NCBI RefSeq assembly: GCF_004745865.1
Contig: NZ_SRKZ01000009.1
Coordinates: forward strand, 1-64,000
DNA length: 64,000 bases
Source: Hymenobacter wooponensis
GTDB taxonomy: Bacteria > Bacteroidota > Bacteroidia > Cytophagales > Hymenobacteraceae
Reading direction: 5' to 3'
Part shown: positions 18,732 to 27,689 of the stretch, one piece after another
How positions within the stretch are numbered: the stretch's first letter is position 1
How the letters are laid out: every line of letters starts with the position of its first letter
Made by a program: the position numbers and the translations under genes
Notes under the pieces: generated by a model
Seen by the model: only the letters and a program-made list of their open reading frames with translations
Database searches by the model: none
Told to the model about the DNA's origin: nothing

Positions 18732-19025
18732 TCAATTCTGGGCGGAAAGCACCACGACTACGCACAACACGAAGAGCACGCCCCCTGCCACTAGCAGCAT
18801 AGCCAAGATACCCGGCAGGCTGTTCCAGCGGGGCCAGACTATTAAGCGGGTGGCCAAAGCCAGACCCAGCAAGAGCAGCAGTAGAGCCACCAGAAGCAGG
18901 AAGGCCTGCAGCAGCCAGGCACTCGCCGCCGTGGCATCCGACCCGCCTGCGCAGCTGACCAGCGGCCAGCTCCAGCAGAGCAGCCCGAGTAGAATGCGGG
19001 GAACAAAGGAAGCTTTCGCAAACAT
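18732..19025 (-). CDS. Small membrane protein, unknown function
   Basis: With the ATG at 19025 the product is 97 residues. It starts with a signal-like helix ending in VSCAGG and continues with two strong transmembrane segments (AFLLLVALLLLLLGLALATR and LAMLLVAGGVLFVLCVVVVL). A TATCTTGC box lies just upstream on the minus strand and may be a Bacteroidota -7 element. It is divergent from 19133. Unknown function. Confidence 0.5.
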   Translation of the reverse strand: MFAKASFVPRILLGLLCWSWPLVSCAGGSDATAASAWLLQAFLLLVALLLLLLGLALATRLIVWPRWNSLPGILAMLLVAGGVLFVLCVVVVLSAQN

Positions 19026-19077
19026 GGCAGCAAGATAGGGCACTGCATATACCCACCCAACACGATGCTGTTCCCGT

Positions 19078-19085
19078 TATCTTTG
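19078..19085 (+). promoter_or_regulatory. Bacteroidota-type -7 promoter element
   Basis: TATCTTTG matches the TAnnTTTG consensus of the housekeeping sigma factor in Bacteroidota exactly and sits 48 bp before the ATG of the gene at 19133. I cannot see a clear -33 TTTG partner. Confidence 0.5.
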
Positions 19086-19132
19086 CATAACCTTCACCCA
19101 TAGTTCTTTCTTGTCCATCGTTTCGGAATGTT

Positions 19133-19579
19133 ATGCGCCTAGAAAATCAGCAGGCGACCAGTGTGTGGCGAGTAGCGGGGCTGCTACTGTGCTTATTGGC
19201 CGTGGGCATAAGTATAGTGACTGGGGGAGTTGCACTCGTCCCGGCTATGCTCTTGCTGGCGCTGGGGGCGTACTATGCCGGGCGGAACCAGGTGGAGGCC
19301 ATCGTCCTTTCCGAATACCTGCGCACTGTCTCCGTAACGCATAGTCACGGATTCACTTCCTCCGTGCGAACTTTCCCCGTGCAGCAGCTTACCGCCCGCT
19401 ACCAGGCAAACGGGGGGTTGCGGAGTGGGAAGTATTACACCTTGGAACTACATTACCAGGGAAACCTGGTGGCTGTTCTGGACCCCAAGGCCGGCTATTA
19501 CAGCAGGGAAATCGAATTGTTGTATTCCGCCATGCTCGCCCTGCACGCGGCTGGCCAGGAGACAAAAGCGCGTAGCTAA
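19133..19579 (+). CDS. Membrane protein with two helices and a cytosolic domain
   Basis: The 148-residue product has two adjacent transmembrane helices (residues about 14-32 and 34-48, hairpin-like), then a soluble domain of about 95 residues with alternating strands (VEAIVLSEYLRTVSVTHSHG, YYTLELHYQGNLVAVLDPKA). The layout resembles small PH-like membrane-associated domains, but I cannot assign a family. A good -7 promoter element precedes it. Confidence 0.6.
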   Translation: MRLENQQATSVWRVAGLLLCLLAVGISIVTGGVALVPAMLLLALGAYYAGRNQVEAIVLSEYLRTVSVTHSHGFTSSVRTFPVQQLTARYQANGGLRSGKYYTLELHYQGNLVAVLDPKAGYYSREIELLYSAMLALHAAGQETKARS

Positions 19580-19889
19580 CTCCGCCCCTTCGTGGCAGGG
19601 ACATGCCTCCCGTTGCAGAAGAGGCAGCCGGCGCTTAGTTTCCCCAACCGGGGCCGAACACAGGCACTTTCCCGACTTTCGTATCCCGCCCAACGCGCTC
19701 CTTATTTTGGCGCCCCAGCGCGTAGTCCCCGAGGAAGGGGTCGGCCCAGTCGAAATAGTCTACCTGGACTCACCTGCCCGCGTATCTCGGCATAGGTGAT
19801 CTAGGGCCACGCGCTGGCAAGCCTAACAAGCTTTATCAGTTCATCCTTATGGACTATTATTACTTCGCTTATCCCTCGCTACGTTGTCC
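19580..19889. other. Gap with a possible coding scrap
   Basis: About 310 bp with no intact gene. The plus strand around 19660-19799 reads FPDFRIPPNALLILAPQRVV, then VEIVYLDSPARV and a stop, which looks like the end of a former protein with no start. I see no RNA gene or clear terminator. Confidence 0.3.
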
Positions 19890-20169
19890 ATGGTATTGAG
19901 CTTACTTCTATCGGAATCTACTTCCATCTCGCTCGCTGGCCTCGTGCTGTTGGCCCCCCCTGGTACTAGCGCTGGGTTACCCGCTCTTCTGGCTAGCACG
20001 ATCGGAATCGTCCCAAATTGCTAAAATCACGGCCTTGGTTCTAGCCGCGCTCCTCGTGTGGCTAGGCAGCAAATTAAGTGATGACCTGGGAGCAGGGGTC
20101 CTGTTGTTTTCAGGTATTCCGTTTGGGTTAGTCGTGTTCAATTTATCGCGCAGCCCAGCCGAAAAGTAG
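19890..20169 (+). pseudogene. Broken paralogue of the three-helix membrane protein
   Basis: The ATG at 19890 opens MVLSLLLSESTSISLAGLVL, clearly related to the product at 14429. After a run of seven C at 19954-19960 the frame is lost; reading with one C fewer gives a continuous protein of 92 residues ending NLSRSPAEK. The break is of the same kind as in the lipoprotein at 12921, an extra C in a seven-C run. In the sequence as given, the product stops after 44 codons. Confidence 0.7.
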
Positions 20170-20367
20170 GGGCTGCCCGGGAAGCGAAGCGTGCAAGCCC
20201 TTTCGCTGCACACCAGTTCTTGGTCTTTCCTGAACGGACCGGACAAACGGCCCCGAAAATCTGCCATTCGGAGCCGTTTTAGCATGTACCCAAAGCCTCC
20301 CGTAAATGGCCGGTTATGGAAGCATCCATTGCGTAGAAGCAAGTCTAAATCACCATCAGTGGCCCCT

Positions 20368-20445
20368 ATGCCTGTTCATCTCTCCCGGAACATTCTGCTA
20401 CTGCTGATACTCTTCCGGTTGGGTAGCTTTTTCGGCCAAGCGTAG
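20368..20445 (+). other. Tiny membrane-like reading frame
   Basis: A 25-codon frame (MPVHLSRNILLLLILFRLGS, then FFGQA and stop) reads like the first helix of a membrane protein. It may be the start of the decayed gene that continues at 20500. Weak evidence. Confidence 0.25.
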
Positions 20446-20499
20446 AACTGGGATGCCCTCCCAAAAACGCGGCGCCCGGAAAGAGCTCCCTTCCCTCTC

Positions 20500-20961
20500 T
20501 CTTTCCGTGCGCCGCCAAGGACGAAGATATTTTCCGCGAACCATCCCGAACAGGACATAAGGTAAGCCAAGGGCTGGTTGACCTACTGGATACCATTGGC
20601 TACTGGTTGTTGGGCATGGGGTGGCTATTCGCGGCGGGGCTGCTGTATCTGATTATCAAATGGCTGAAAACCAGTTTTTGTTGTGTGGGTTTTCCAGTGG
20701 CTGCCCCTTTGTCTGGTCGCGCTGGTCGCGTATTCTCCGCTGCAAGCGTATTGAGCCCGGTTACAGGACCTAGCGGTATTTCAACGGGAATGCCGTCCGT
20801 TTCAACCACCCAGCGCGGCTTTCAGGCAGTATCAAATGCGGCGATTGGGCGATGCACTTCCCTACCTCGGCCTGCTCACGGCGATCACCCTGCTCTATAT
20901 TCCGGCCATCAACCAGGTGGTGAAGGCTCAACGAAACAAGGGCTTCCAAGCAAGTGCATGA
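20500..20961 (+). pseudogene. Decayed membrane protein gene
   Basis: Coding texture is clear but broken. One frame gives GLVDLLDTIGYWLLGMGWLF and a hydrophobic helix up to about 20685. A second frame continues with FQWLPLCLVALVAYSPLQAY, meets an in-frame stop, and goes on as ARLQDLAVFQRECRPFQPPS and YLGLLTAITLLYIPAINQVV to a stop at about 20961. So there is one frameshift and one nonsense codon. The former product had at least three membrane helices. Family unknown. Confidence 0.55.
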
Positions 20962-21128
20962 AAGATACCTACTAGGTCAAAGGGTCGCCCCAGAACCACG
21001 GCCAGGATCCTGAAAACTAACTCTGCGGGCTGCGTGACGTTGCGGAGAATAAAAACACCGTAGCAACGTACCCGCAATAGGCAGATAGGCCCTCCAGCAC
21101 ACCAAGAGGATAGGCGGATTGCGTAACA

Positions 21129-21164
21129 AAACAGCGTCCGCTAATAAGTCAGCGGACGCTGTTT
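21129..21164 (-). terminator. Intrinsic terminator after the lipoprotein gene
   Basis: A perfect 14-bp inverted repeat (AACAGCGTCCGCT core) with an 8-base loop is followed on the minus strand by a T-rich stretch. It lies 48 bp beyond the stop of the gene at 21213-21689. Confidence 0.75.
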
Positions 21165-21212
21165 GTCAGAAGGATTGGCTGGTGACAGCCGGGGAAAGTC
21201 GAGATAGTTTCC

Positions 21213-21689
21213 TTATTGCACGACCACTTCCACCTCGTCCACTACGTGGGTCAAACTGGCGTTCTCTTGAAAGTACAGGGCTTGATTGTCAAAGCTACTG
21301 GCATCAAGGGCTGCTACTGCCGTAACCTTGCCATCCAGTAGTAGCTCGCATTTTATAGACTGACCAGCCGTTGGCTTGACGTAATTCGGCCGGTTCACAT
21401 ACTCATACAGCACGTGGAGAAACAGATGCTTCCCTTTCGGGTAGGTGCCGACTTTATATTTCCCGGTGGTGCGGTTCCCCCCCCATAACAGCTTGCCGGA
21501 TCCGGGGTTCTTGAGGGAGGTTTCGCGCAGCGCGACGATAGGAAGCGAGCCAGGCGAGCCCACCGCCGTAACCTGAGCTTCGACAACTACTGAGTTAGAT
21601 GGAGTGGGTTGCGGCTGCTCCCTCTTGTCACCACAGCCGGCTAGCAATAAGCTGAAACCAAGCGCTAAAGAGGTAAATCGATTCTTCAT
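21213..21689 (-). CDS. Predicted lipoprotein, unknown function
   Basis: From the ATG at 21689 the 158-residue product has a classic lipoprotein signal (MKNRFTSLALGFSLLLAGC) followed by a low-complexity spacer (GDKREQPQPTPSN) and a compact domain of about 120 residues. An eight-G run inside the gene keeps the frame. A longer frame upstream has no signal peptide logic, so this start is preferred. A strong terminator follows. Confidence 0.7.
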   Translation of the reverse strand: MKNRFTSLALGFSLLLAGCGDKREQPQPTPSNSVVVEAQVTAVGSPGSLPIVALRETSLKNPGSGKLLWGGNRTTGKYKVGTYPKGKHLFLHVLYEYVNRPNYVKPTAGQSIKCELLLDGKVTAVAALDASSFDNQALYFQENASLTHVVDEVEVVVQ

Positions 21690-22070
21690 GGAAGGGTATA
21701 AAATAATGAAGGCGCAAGATAGTAGATCGCAACAAACGGCTCGCAGGCTAAGCATTACAAGCTTTCTGGCTCATTGCTGTTCGTGCCCGAAGCCTAGTAG
21801 GGCCAGGGGAGGCATCTGAAACGCCTGATAGATGCACAGGGACGTTCGCGGCACCTTGCTCAACTTTACAAATAGACTCCTTTTTGTATCATTGCGTGGG
21901 TATAAATCGCATACTCTTCGTGCTCGCTCTGCCACTAGTGGTGCCGCGGTTTGGGCGTTGTGGCTACGGCTCTCATTGTCGCGATAGCCAGCATCTACAC
22001 CCCGTCGGCCGACACGGGACCATCTGTCTACTTGTATAGCCTTCTGGTTTTTACGTTTACTTCTATCTAT

Positions 22071-23360
22071 TTGAAACATATTGTATCGCTAGTTGGTGTT
22101 TGCCTGTATTTCGCTACCACTGCCTGCGGACAGGAAAAATTGCCTTCCCCCAAAGACTACTCGCAGGTGCTGGCGGGGCGCTACGACGTGCGCGAAGCCA
22201 AACGGCTTCTGCAGCAGACCGTCGTCTATCCCCGATGCGTGGAAGAGCAAAAAGCCCAGGGCAAGACGGACCATAGTGTCAGCGTCTTCTCGCTGACGGT
22301 TGACAAGGAAGGCCGGGCCGGCCAAGTTGATTTCACGGTCACCAAGCAGATCAGTCGGGCGTGCGCCCCGGAGATTGAGGCCGCCATTCGGGCGGCCGTC
22401 CAGCGGTTGCCCCGCTTTCGTCCGGCCCAGGAACATGGCGTGCCCGTATCCATAGAGCTCCGGATGGCGATGGAGTTTCCACCACCGGACCCGGAGGACT
22501 ATGGAAAGCGAGAGCCCGAGGTGAGGGCTAAATACCCAGGAGGCTACGCTGCGCTGGACAAAGCGCTGGGCTTCCCCAAAACCCCGCTCACGAAGGCCGA
22601 CTCCGTAAACGTTGTCTATATCCAGCTGAGCGTACGCCCGGATGGGCGGGTGGGGCACACCCGGGTGGCGAGTTTCAGTGAGCCAAAGCCAGAGCCCGGG
22701 TATTATCAGGGGATCTATGCGCAAACGATGGTTCGCCGCTTAGCGCCTTTCAAGCCGGCCAAGACGAAGGGCAAGCCGGTCGGGTCTGATTTTATCCTCT
22801 GCGTGTACTGTCCCCCGGAGGAAGAACTGGAGGAGCTGGCCTTTCTGGGGCAGTTGCCCGTGGCGCCGGTGCTGCCGCCCCTGCCCCTGGAACTCTTACC
22901 CGCCCCCGAAAGCTTCCCGACAGCAGCTAGTGCCCCCAACGACTACACCCTGCGCCCTGGCCCCGCCCCCAGTGCCAGCCGGAGCAATTCCGATGCCCCC
23001 CCCACGCTGGACGGCAGCCCTGTGTACGGGTACGTGCAGCAGATGCCTACCCTGGCCCCGCCCTACGAGCAGGCCACGGTGTCCGCCGCCATCTCGGAAA
23101 CCCTGGTGGTGCCGGACGACGTGCGCCGCGGCAACTTTAACGGGGAGGTGCGGGTCGCGTTTACGGTGGATGCCCAGGGCACCGTGCGCGACCCCAAGAT
23201 GGTGCGGGGTCTGTGCGGGCCGTGCGATGAGGCCGTGCTGGCCGCCGCGCGCCACCTGAAGTTTGTGCCCGGCCGGCAAAACGGCCAGCCCGTGCCGGTG
23301 TTCATGCGCGTGGACGTACCCTTCCATTCCAGCCCATCAGCCCCGGCCAAGGTTAGGTAA
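22071..23360 (+). CDS. Secreted protein with TonB_C-like repeats (paralogue)
   Basis: No ATG fits; a TTG at 22071 gives a plausible signal peptide (KHIVSLVGVCLYFATTACGQ), leaving a 430-residue product. It contains three TonB_C-like repeats (SVFSLTVDKEGRAGQVDFTV; YIQLSVRPDGRVGHTRVASF; VRVAFTVDAQGTVRDPKMVR) and a proline-rich linker before the last one. The last repeat has a CGPC motif, where the paralogue at 6936 has CPPC in an equivalent position. No membrane anchor is seen. Function unknown; a start further upstream cannot be excluded. Confidence 0.7.
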   Translation: MKHIVSLVGVCLYFATTACGQEKLPSPKDYSQVLAGRYDVREAKRLLQQTVVYPRCVEEQKAQGKTDHSVSVFSLTVDKEGRAGQVDFTVTKQISRACAPEIEAAIRAAVQRLPRFRPAQEHGVPVSIELRMAMEFPPPDPEDYGKREPEVRAKYPGGYAALDKALGFPKTPLTKADSVNVVYIQLSVRPDGRVGHTRVASFSEPKPEPGYYQGIYAQTMVRRLAPFKPAKTKGKPVGSDFILCVYCPPEEELEELAFLGQLPVAPVLPPLPLELLPAPESFPTAASAPNDYTLRPGPAPSASRSNSDAPPTLDGSPVYGYVQQMPTLAPPYEQATVSAAISETLVVPDDVRRGNFNGEVRVAFTVDAQGTVRDPKMVRGLCGPCDEAVLAAARHLKFVPGRQNGQPVPVFMRVDVPFHSSPSAPAKVR

Positions 23361-23560
23361 TTGCCCGGATGGCTGCGGTTGCTCTCGGCCGCTCAACTAC
23401 TCCGGCCAAGCGCCGATCCACTATTGCCGCTGCTCCTACCACGAGCTTTATGAAGGCCAGTGCTAATTACCTTTCGCCAAACAATGTGCCCGGGGTCGCC
23501 GGGGGCCTCTACTTTGTCTTTATACGCAAGGCCATCCTGGCCCGAACAAAGTTTTAAGCA

Positions 23561-24730
23561 ATGGATATCGCAATTATTGGCGGTGGAATAGGCGGGCTGA
23601 CTACGGCCCTGGCCCTGCACCGGAAGGGGATAAAAAGCACGGTGTACGAAGCCAGCCCGGAGCTAAAACCCGTGGGCGCGGGGATCATTCTGGCCAGCAA
23701 TGCCACGCAGGTGTTGCAGCGGCTGGGGGTGTTATCCGCCCTGCAGACCGCTGGGCAGCCCCTGACCGAGTTACGGATAACGGATGAGCAGCTACGCCCC
23801 CTATCCCGCAGTGATTTGCAAGACATGGAGCAGCGAACCGGGGGCGGGTGCCTGGCCATTCACCGGGCGGAACTGCAACGCATTCTGCTGGAGCACCTAC
23901 CCAGTGAATGCGTGCAACTCAACCACCAGATGACAGACCTAGAGGTACTTCCGGGGGGAGGAGCGATGCTACATTTTGCCAATGGTCTTGCCCGCCAGGT
24001 GGAGGGCATCGTGGCGGCGGATGGCCTGCACTCCCTCGCCCGGAGCTGGGTAGCTCCGGGCAGCGTGGTGCGGGAAGCCCATCAAATCTGCTGGCGGGGC
24101 GTGGCCGAGTACCAGCTACCGCCGGAGCAGGCCGGGTGGTTGCAGGAAGCCTGGGGCAGCGGCCGCCGCTTTGGATTCGCCCCGATTTCTCCCGGTAAGG
24201 TTTACTGGTATGCCTTACGTGACGGACAAACGCCTCATCAACAGACGCCGGCCGAATTGCAGGCCACCTTTCAGCCGTTTGCCCCTCTCGTGCACGCGCT
24301 GCTGGCCCACACCCCCGCCAAGCACATGCTGGTTCATGCCATTAAAGACCATGCCCCGCTGGCTGGCTGGGCCCGGGGACCGGTTTGCCTGCTCGGTGAT
24401 GCGGCGCACGCGACCACGCCAAACATGGGACAGGGAGCCTGCCAAGCCATCGTGGACGCCTATACCTTGGCGGAGCTGCTGGGCAGGGGCCTGGAGTTGC
24501 GCGCTGCCTTTGCCCAGCTCTACGCCCTGCGCCAGGCTACTACGGCGCACGTGACCACGACCAGTTGGCGGGTAGGTAAACTAGCCCACGTACGTAATCC
24601 GGTGGGGTGCTACTTGCGCAATACGTTCCTGCGGTTAACCCCCGCAAGAGTAACTCGTCGGCAAAATGAGCGACTGTTTCAGCTGGAAATCGACTTGCCG
24701 GATCTAGTGCCATCAGATGAGGTAGCCTAA
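23561..24730 (+). CDS. FAD-dependent monooxygenase
   Basis: The 389-residue enzyme has the N-terminal nucleotide-binding GGGIGG at residues 7-12, an acidic residue closing the second strand (VYEASPE) and the second FAD motif GDAAHATTPNMGQGA near residue 280. This is the UbiH/PHBH-like aromatic hydroxylase group (Pfam FAD_binding_3), using NAD(P)H and oxygen to hydroxylate aromatic or polyene substrates. It has no neighbour that would name the substrate and sits alone among membrane-protein genes. Length is normal for the family. Confidence 0.9.
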   Translation: MDIAIIGGGIGGLTTALALHRKGIKSTVYEASPELKPVGAGIILASNATQVLQRLGVLSALQTAGQPLTELRITDEQLRPLSRSDLQDMEQRTGGGCLAIHRAELQRILLEHLPSECVQLNHQMTDLEVLPGGGAMLHFANGLARQVEGIVAADGLHSLARSWVAPGSVVREAHQICWRGVAEYQLPPEQAGWLQEAWGSGRRFGFAPISPGKVYWYALRDGQTPHQQTPAELQATFQPFAPLVHALLAHTPAKHMLVHAIKDHAPLAGWARGPVCLLGDAAHATTPNMGQGACQAIVDAYTLAELLGRGLELRAAFAQLYALRQATTAHVTTTSWRVGKLAHVRNPVGCYLRNTFLRLTPARVTRRQNERLFQLEIDLPDLVPSDEVA

Positions 24731-24823
24731 CTGCCACCAGGCCGTAGCCATGCAGTATAGTCCGCTTAAAATTCCTCGCCCGAAGCCTTGTGCGATCTGA
24801 TAGAATACTTCGTTTCTTTCCGT

Positions 24824-25288
24824 ATGTCCCCCTTCTCGTCTGTGTTCCGTGTGCCTCGCCGTTCTTTCGAACTCCTGTTTTTGGCGGTGCTCTTGCCCGC
24901 TGGAGCCTCGGCGGGTCCGGGGAACGCGGCGCGCAATGACGCGGTGTGGGCCGCGGTATTTTGGACTCCGCAACTGCTCTGGGTGGTGCTGTCCGCGGGG
25001 CTGCTGGTGGCCGTGCTCGTCGGATTCTGGCGCCGGCGGGCGGTGTGGTGGCTTATGTGGCTGCCGTATGCGATGGTTTTGGCCGCGCTGGGCGTGCTAA
25101 TCACGGCCTTCAGTACCGGGCGCGGGGAGTACGGCTCCACAGCCCAGGTTATCCAAGACCCCCTGTTTGTGGAAACGGCCACGCCCAGTTTATGGGCCTT
25201 GCCGGCGTTGGGCTTGTTGCACACCGTTGTGGTACTGCTGCTGCTGGCCACCCGGTACCGCCAGCCCCCCGAGCCCTGGGATGCATGA
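24824..25288 (+). CDS. Membrane protein, unknown function
   Basis: The ATG at 24824 gives 154 residues: an N-terminal signal-like helix (LLFLAVLLPAGASAGPG), then transmembrane segments around residues 50-68, 72-92 and 122-142, and a short polar end (RYRQPPEPWDA). No family recognised. It may share a transcript with the monooxygenase, 93 bp upstream. Confidence 0.6.
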   Translation: MSPFSSVFRVPRRSFELLFLAVLLPAGASAGPGNAARNDAVWAAVFWTPQLLWVVLSAGLLVAVLVGFWRRRAVWWLMWLPYAMVLAALGVLITAFSTGRGEYGSTAQVIQDPLFVETATPSLWALPALGLLHTVVVLLLLATRYRQPPEPWDA

Positions 25289-25613
25289 GTTGAAGCGAGG
25301 CGCCGGTAGGCGGGCCACGCACCGCTCGTTGCTCAGGCTCAAACGTTTACTAAATTCCTCCATTTGGTGAACCACTCGCAGCTGCTTGGCACTAGGTGCC
25401 AGTAGGTAACGGCAGCACATGGTGAATTTACGAAACCTGTCTACGATTTAACGTGTACAAAACGCACCAAGGGGATGAGTTGCGTAAATATCCTAGGTTG
25501 AGTTATACCCCCACCTCGCAATAGTAGTAGTTTTTGCTCTGCTACGTCAGGTGCTGCCGATATGGTACTTTTCAACTGAGGCCGCTAGGTGCATCCTTAC
25601 AGAGGCGGCCGCG
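25289..25613. other. Gap, no intact gene seen
   Basis: About 325 bp. The minus strand has an open frame beginning MCCRYLLAPSAKQLRVVHQM at 25420, but it runs into the upstream gene and has no clear homology. I see no terminator or RNA gene. Confidence 0.3.
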
Positions 25614-25871
25614 CTAATCATCTCCTAAATGCCGGAGCAGCAGGAGCAGGAGGCCTAGGAAAAATTGGCCGAACATAATAATCACACCAGCGACGGCGCC
25701 AAAAATCGAGCTAAAGACGAAAACAGCAGCCACCGCGACGACGAAGCTTTTGACCACAAAGCCTTCTCTATGTTTTGGCGTGCGCATATAACCGCGGACG
25801 GCCAAAGCAAGCAAATACCCAAGCGGATAAAACCACAGAATGAGCAAGAGAAGGGCAAGAGTAAACAGCAT
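25614..25871 (-). CDS. Small membrane protein, unknown function
   Basis: The 85-residue product has two or three hydrophobic segments (LFTLALLLLILWFYPLGYLL; VVAVAAVFVFSSIFGAVAGV; FGQFFLGLLLLLLRHL) with a short basic loop RGYMRTPKHREG. The loop and spacing look like a genuine small membrane protein. No family recognised. Confidence 0.55.
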   Translation of the reverse strand: MLFTLALLLLILWFYPLGYLLALAVRGYMRTPKHREGFVVKSFVVAVAAVFVFSSIFGAVAGVIIMFGQFFLGLLLLLLRHLGDD

Positions 25872-25989
25872 GTGCTACCCCGCCAAAGTAAAAGACCAAG
25901 TTATCTTAGCGGGAACCTAAGCAAGGTAGGGTATTTACTTACCTAGTGCACAGCCGTAGCAGTGCCTGTTGCCTGACCTAACGGATACG

Positions 25990-26111
25990 CTACTGGACCA
26001 CCTGGCGCTGCGCCTGCTGCTCCAGCGGCGGGTTGAGTTCCTACACCAGCCCGTAGAAGCGATTCACGTCTTGCTGCTGGGCTGAGTTCCCCTGTACCCC
26101 GCGCTGCTGCC
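25990..26111 (-). pseudogene. Remnant of an unknown gene
   Basis: The minus strand reads QRGVQGNSAQQQDVNRFYGL V, a TAG, then ELNPPLEQQAQRQVVQ and a stop. The TAG is one change from CAG (Gln). The glutamine-rich text looks like the end of a former helical protein. No start or family found. Confidence 0.35.
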
Positions 26112-26315
26112 TCGGATAAGGACTGATAAGCCGATAGTAGTAGGCCCTATCGTCCCTACACTTAGTCCTGATAAGCAGGGACCATCAGTACTAACTTTAG
26201 CTCAAGCATAAGGCTTTTCTACTACGATGATCATTCACAACACGTATACCAGAAACGCGAGTGATACTGCTAAGACCAAAAACCTAATAACATTCTAAGG
26301 GCAGCTATTCTTTGA

Positions 26316-26453
26316 TCACTCACACGTAACGGGGGGGCTTGAATTCTGCCATTTAATGCCAGACCAGAGCCTCAGGATCGCTAGCACTACGCCTATACTT
26401 CCCAAAAAGGCCAGAGACCCCGTGATATCACCAAGTAGAAGCAAAGGACGCAT
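26316..26453 (-). CDS. Possible tiny membrane protein
   Basis: A 45-codon frame starting at ATG 26453 reads MRPLLLLGDITGSLAFLGSI, a second hydrophobic stretch, then a polar tail. It passes through a seven-G run (26331-26337) near its end, so the C-terminus may be misread, as in the two frameshifted genes at 12921 and 19890. Low confidence. Confidence 0.35.
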   Translation of the reverse strand: MRPLLLLGDITGSLAFLGSIGVVLAILRLWSGIKWQNSSPPVTCE

Positions 26454-26583
26454 TCGCTACGATGTTTAGAGAGTTGGTTTTGCAAGATATGCCGATACAT
26501 ACAGGGCCTTCAGCTCCCTTTTACCCCTGCATTAAACGGGGATAAAAAACGACCCTGAAAAGCCGCCTTTCTGGAGCTGTTGA

Positions 26584-26724
26584 AGCGGTGGCGATAAGAC
26601 CCGCTGGGACTACTTCTTCCAGAAAGCCTGGGGAGAAGTCAATACCATGATTGAGCTGGAAACCCACAAAGCCTACTACCGTCGCCGGGTGCACCTAAAG
26701 CAGGAGCAGCTACAGAAACGATAA
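26584..26724 (+). pseudogene. C-terminal remnant of an unknown gene
   Basis: Reading SGGDKTRWDYFFQKAWGEVN and TMIELETHKAYYRRRVHLKQ, then EQLQKR and stop. The text is clearly protein-like, with a charged helical end, but no start codon precedes it and stops lie just upstream. Former gene of unknown kind. The region 25872-26741 otherwise holds no gene apart from this and the two small frames listed here. Confidence 0.4.
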
Positions 26725-26741
26725 GGCTAGCGCCTTCGCAA

Positions 26742-26963
26742 CTACTGGAATTGCTTTGTCAACCACACCCCTAGATTCCAGAGGCATGCTACGATCAGCA
26801 AAAGCAACAGGGGCAACCAAATTATTGCCCCAAACCAGAAGAAAGCCAGCACCACGGCTATTGGCCCGTCCCATTTGAAGACCTCATGTACACCGTAGGA
26901 CAGGCCTGCTAGCAGCAAAAGGAGAGAAAACAGGACTAATAACACACGCATGAGGATGACCAT
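26742..26963 (-). CDS. Small membrane protein, unknown function
   Basis: From ATG 26963 (or 26951) the product is about 70 residues with two strong transmembrane helices (LLVLFSLLLLLAGLSYGVHE and WFGAIIWLPLLLLLIVACLW) and a short polar end. A GTG start at 27002 would add a weak N-terminus. Same style as the other small membrane genes in this part of the window. Confidence 0.5.
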   Translation of the reverse strand: MVILMRVLLVLFSLLLLLAGLSYGVHEVFKWDGPIAVVLAFFWFGAIIWLPLLLLLIVACLWNLGVWLTKQFQ

Positions 26964-27191
26964 GCGCCAAGATAGCAAGCCGATGCAGTACCCCATTCCC
27001 ACCCTGCGCGCCTGCTAATTCAACCCAAGAACAATTTTTTGGTTTTCCGGTCAGGTAGTTAAGCGGCACACGCCTTACGCTGCGCCTGCTTTCGCAGCAG
27101 GATGACGTGCACCACCGGTAGAAACGGCACCGCCAGAACGCTACTATTAGCCCCTATGTAATTAACTAGCTGTCGTGGTCGAATTAGAGTT

Positions 27192-27593
27192 GTGGTTGTT
27201 GCAAAACGCTTGAAAGGGCAACGACCGGACGAGTTTACGATTCACGTGCGCGGGGCCGTGGCCGAGAAAGAAGCGAAAGCTATTTCCACGCGCACCAAGG
27301 ATGCCTTGGCGGCCATGACGGCCCGGGGCTTTCAACTCGGTACGCCGGCCAACCTGACCGACGAGGCTCGAGCCAAGGGCCAGCAGCAACGGCAGCTCAA
27401 CGCCCAGGCGAGTCTGGCCAACTGCCAAGCGGCCGAGCTGGCGCGGCTCTATCGCCGCCTGCAGTGGGACTACCGCCGCATGGCGGCCCAGCTCACGGCC
27501 TCCGGCTACCGTACCCGTCGTGGGTATCACTTCACCGCTGCCGGCGTGCGCCGCCTCGTGCTAAGACCGGAGTCACCGTCCCAGCAGGAGTAA
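27192..27593 (+). pseudogene. Truncated serine recombinase
   Basis: Only the last part of a resolvase-type recombinase is present: the long catalytic-domain helix and arm (AEKEAKAISTRTKDALAAMT, then ARGFQLGTP) and a C-terminal helix-turn-helix (RMAAQLTASGYRTRRGYHFT). The N-terminal half, with the active serine, is missing. The sequence is close to the intact recombinase at 39831-40532 (QHERETISKRTKDALQAKKA), so the two are likely relatives. It could still bind DNA but not cut it. Confidence 0.8.
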
Positions 27594-27689
27594 GGGGCGC
27601 ACAAAGTCCTACCTAGATAGCAATCAGATTCCTGCACTACTCCTGTGGCTATCCTCCTCGCACCTGCTTTACCGTCTTTCATTCGGGGC

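Noticed and set aside
25190..25420. Frame starting MCCRYLLAPSAK, somewhat like the start of SRAP (YedK) proteins
   Set aside because: It overlaps a real gene at its end, is too short, and the likeness rests on a few residues.
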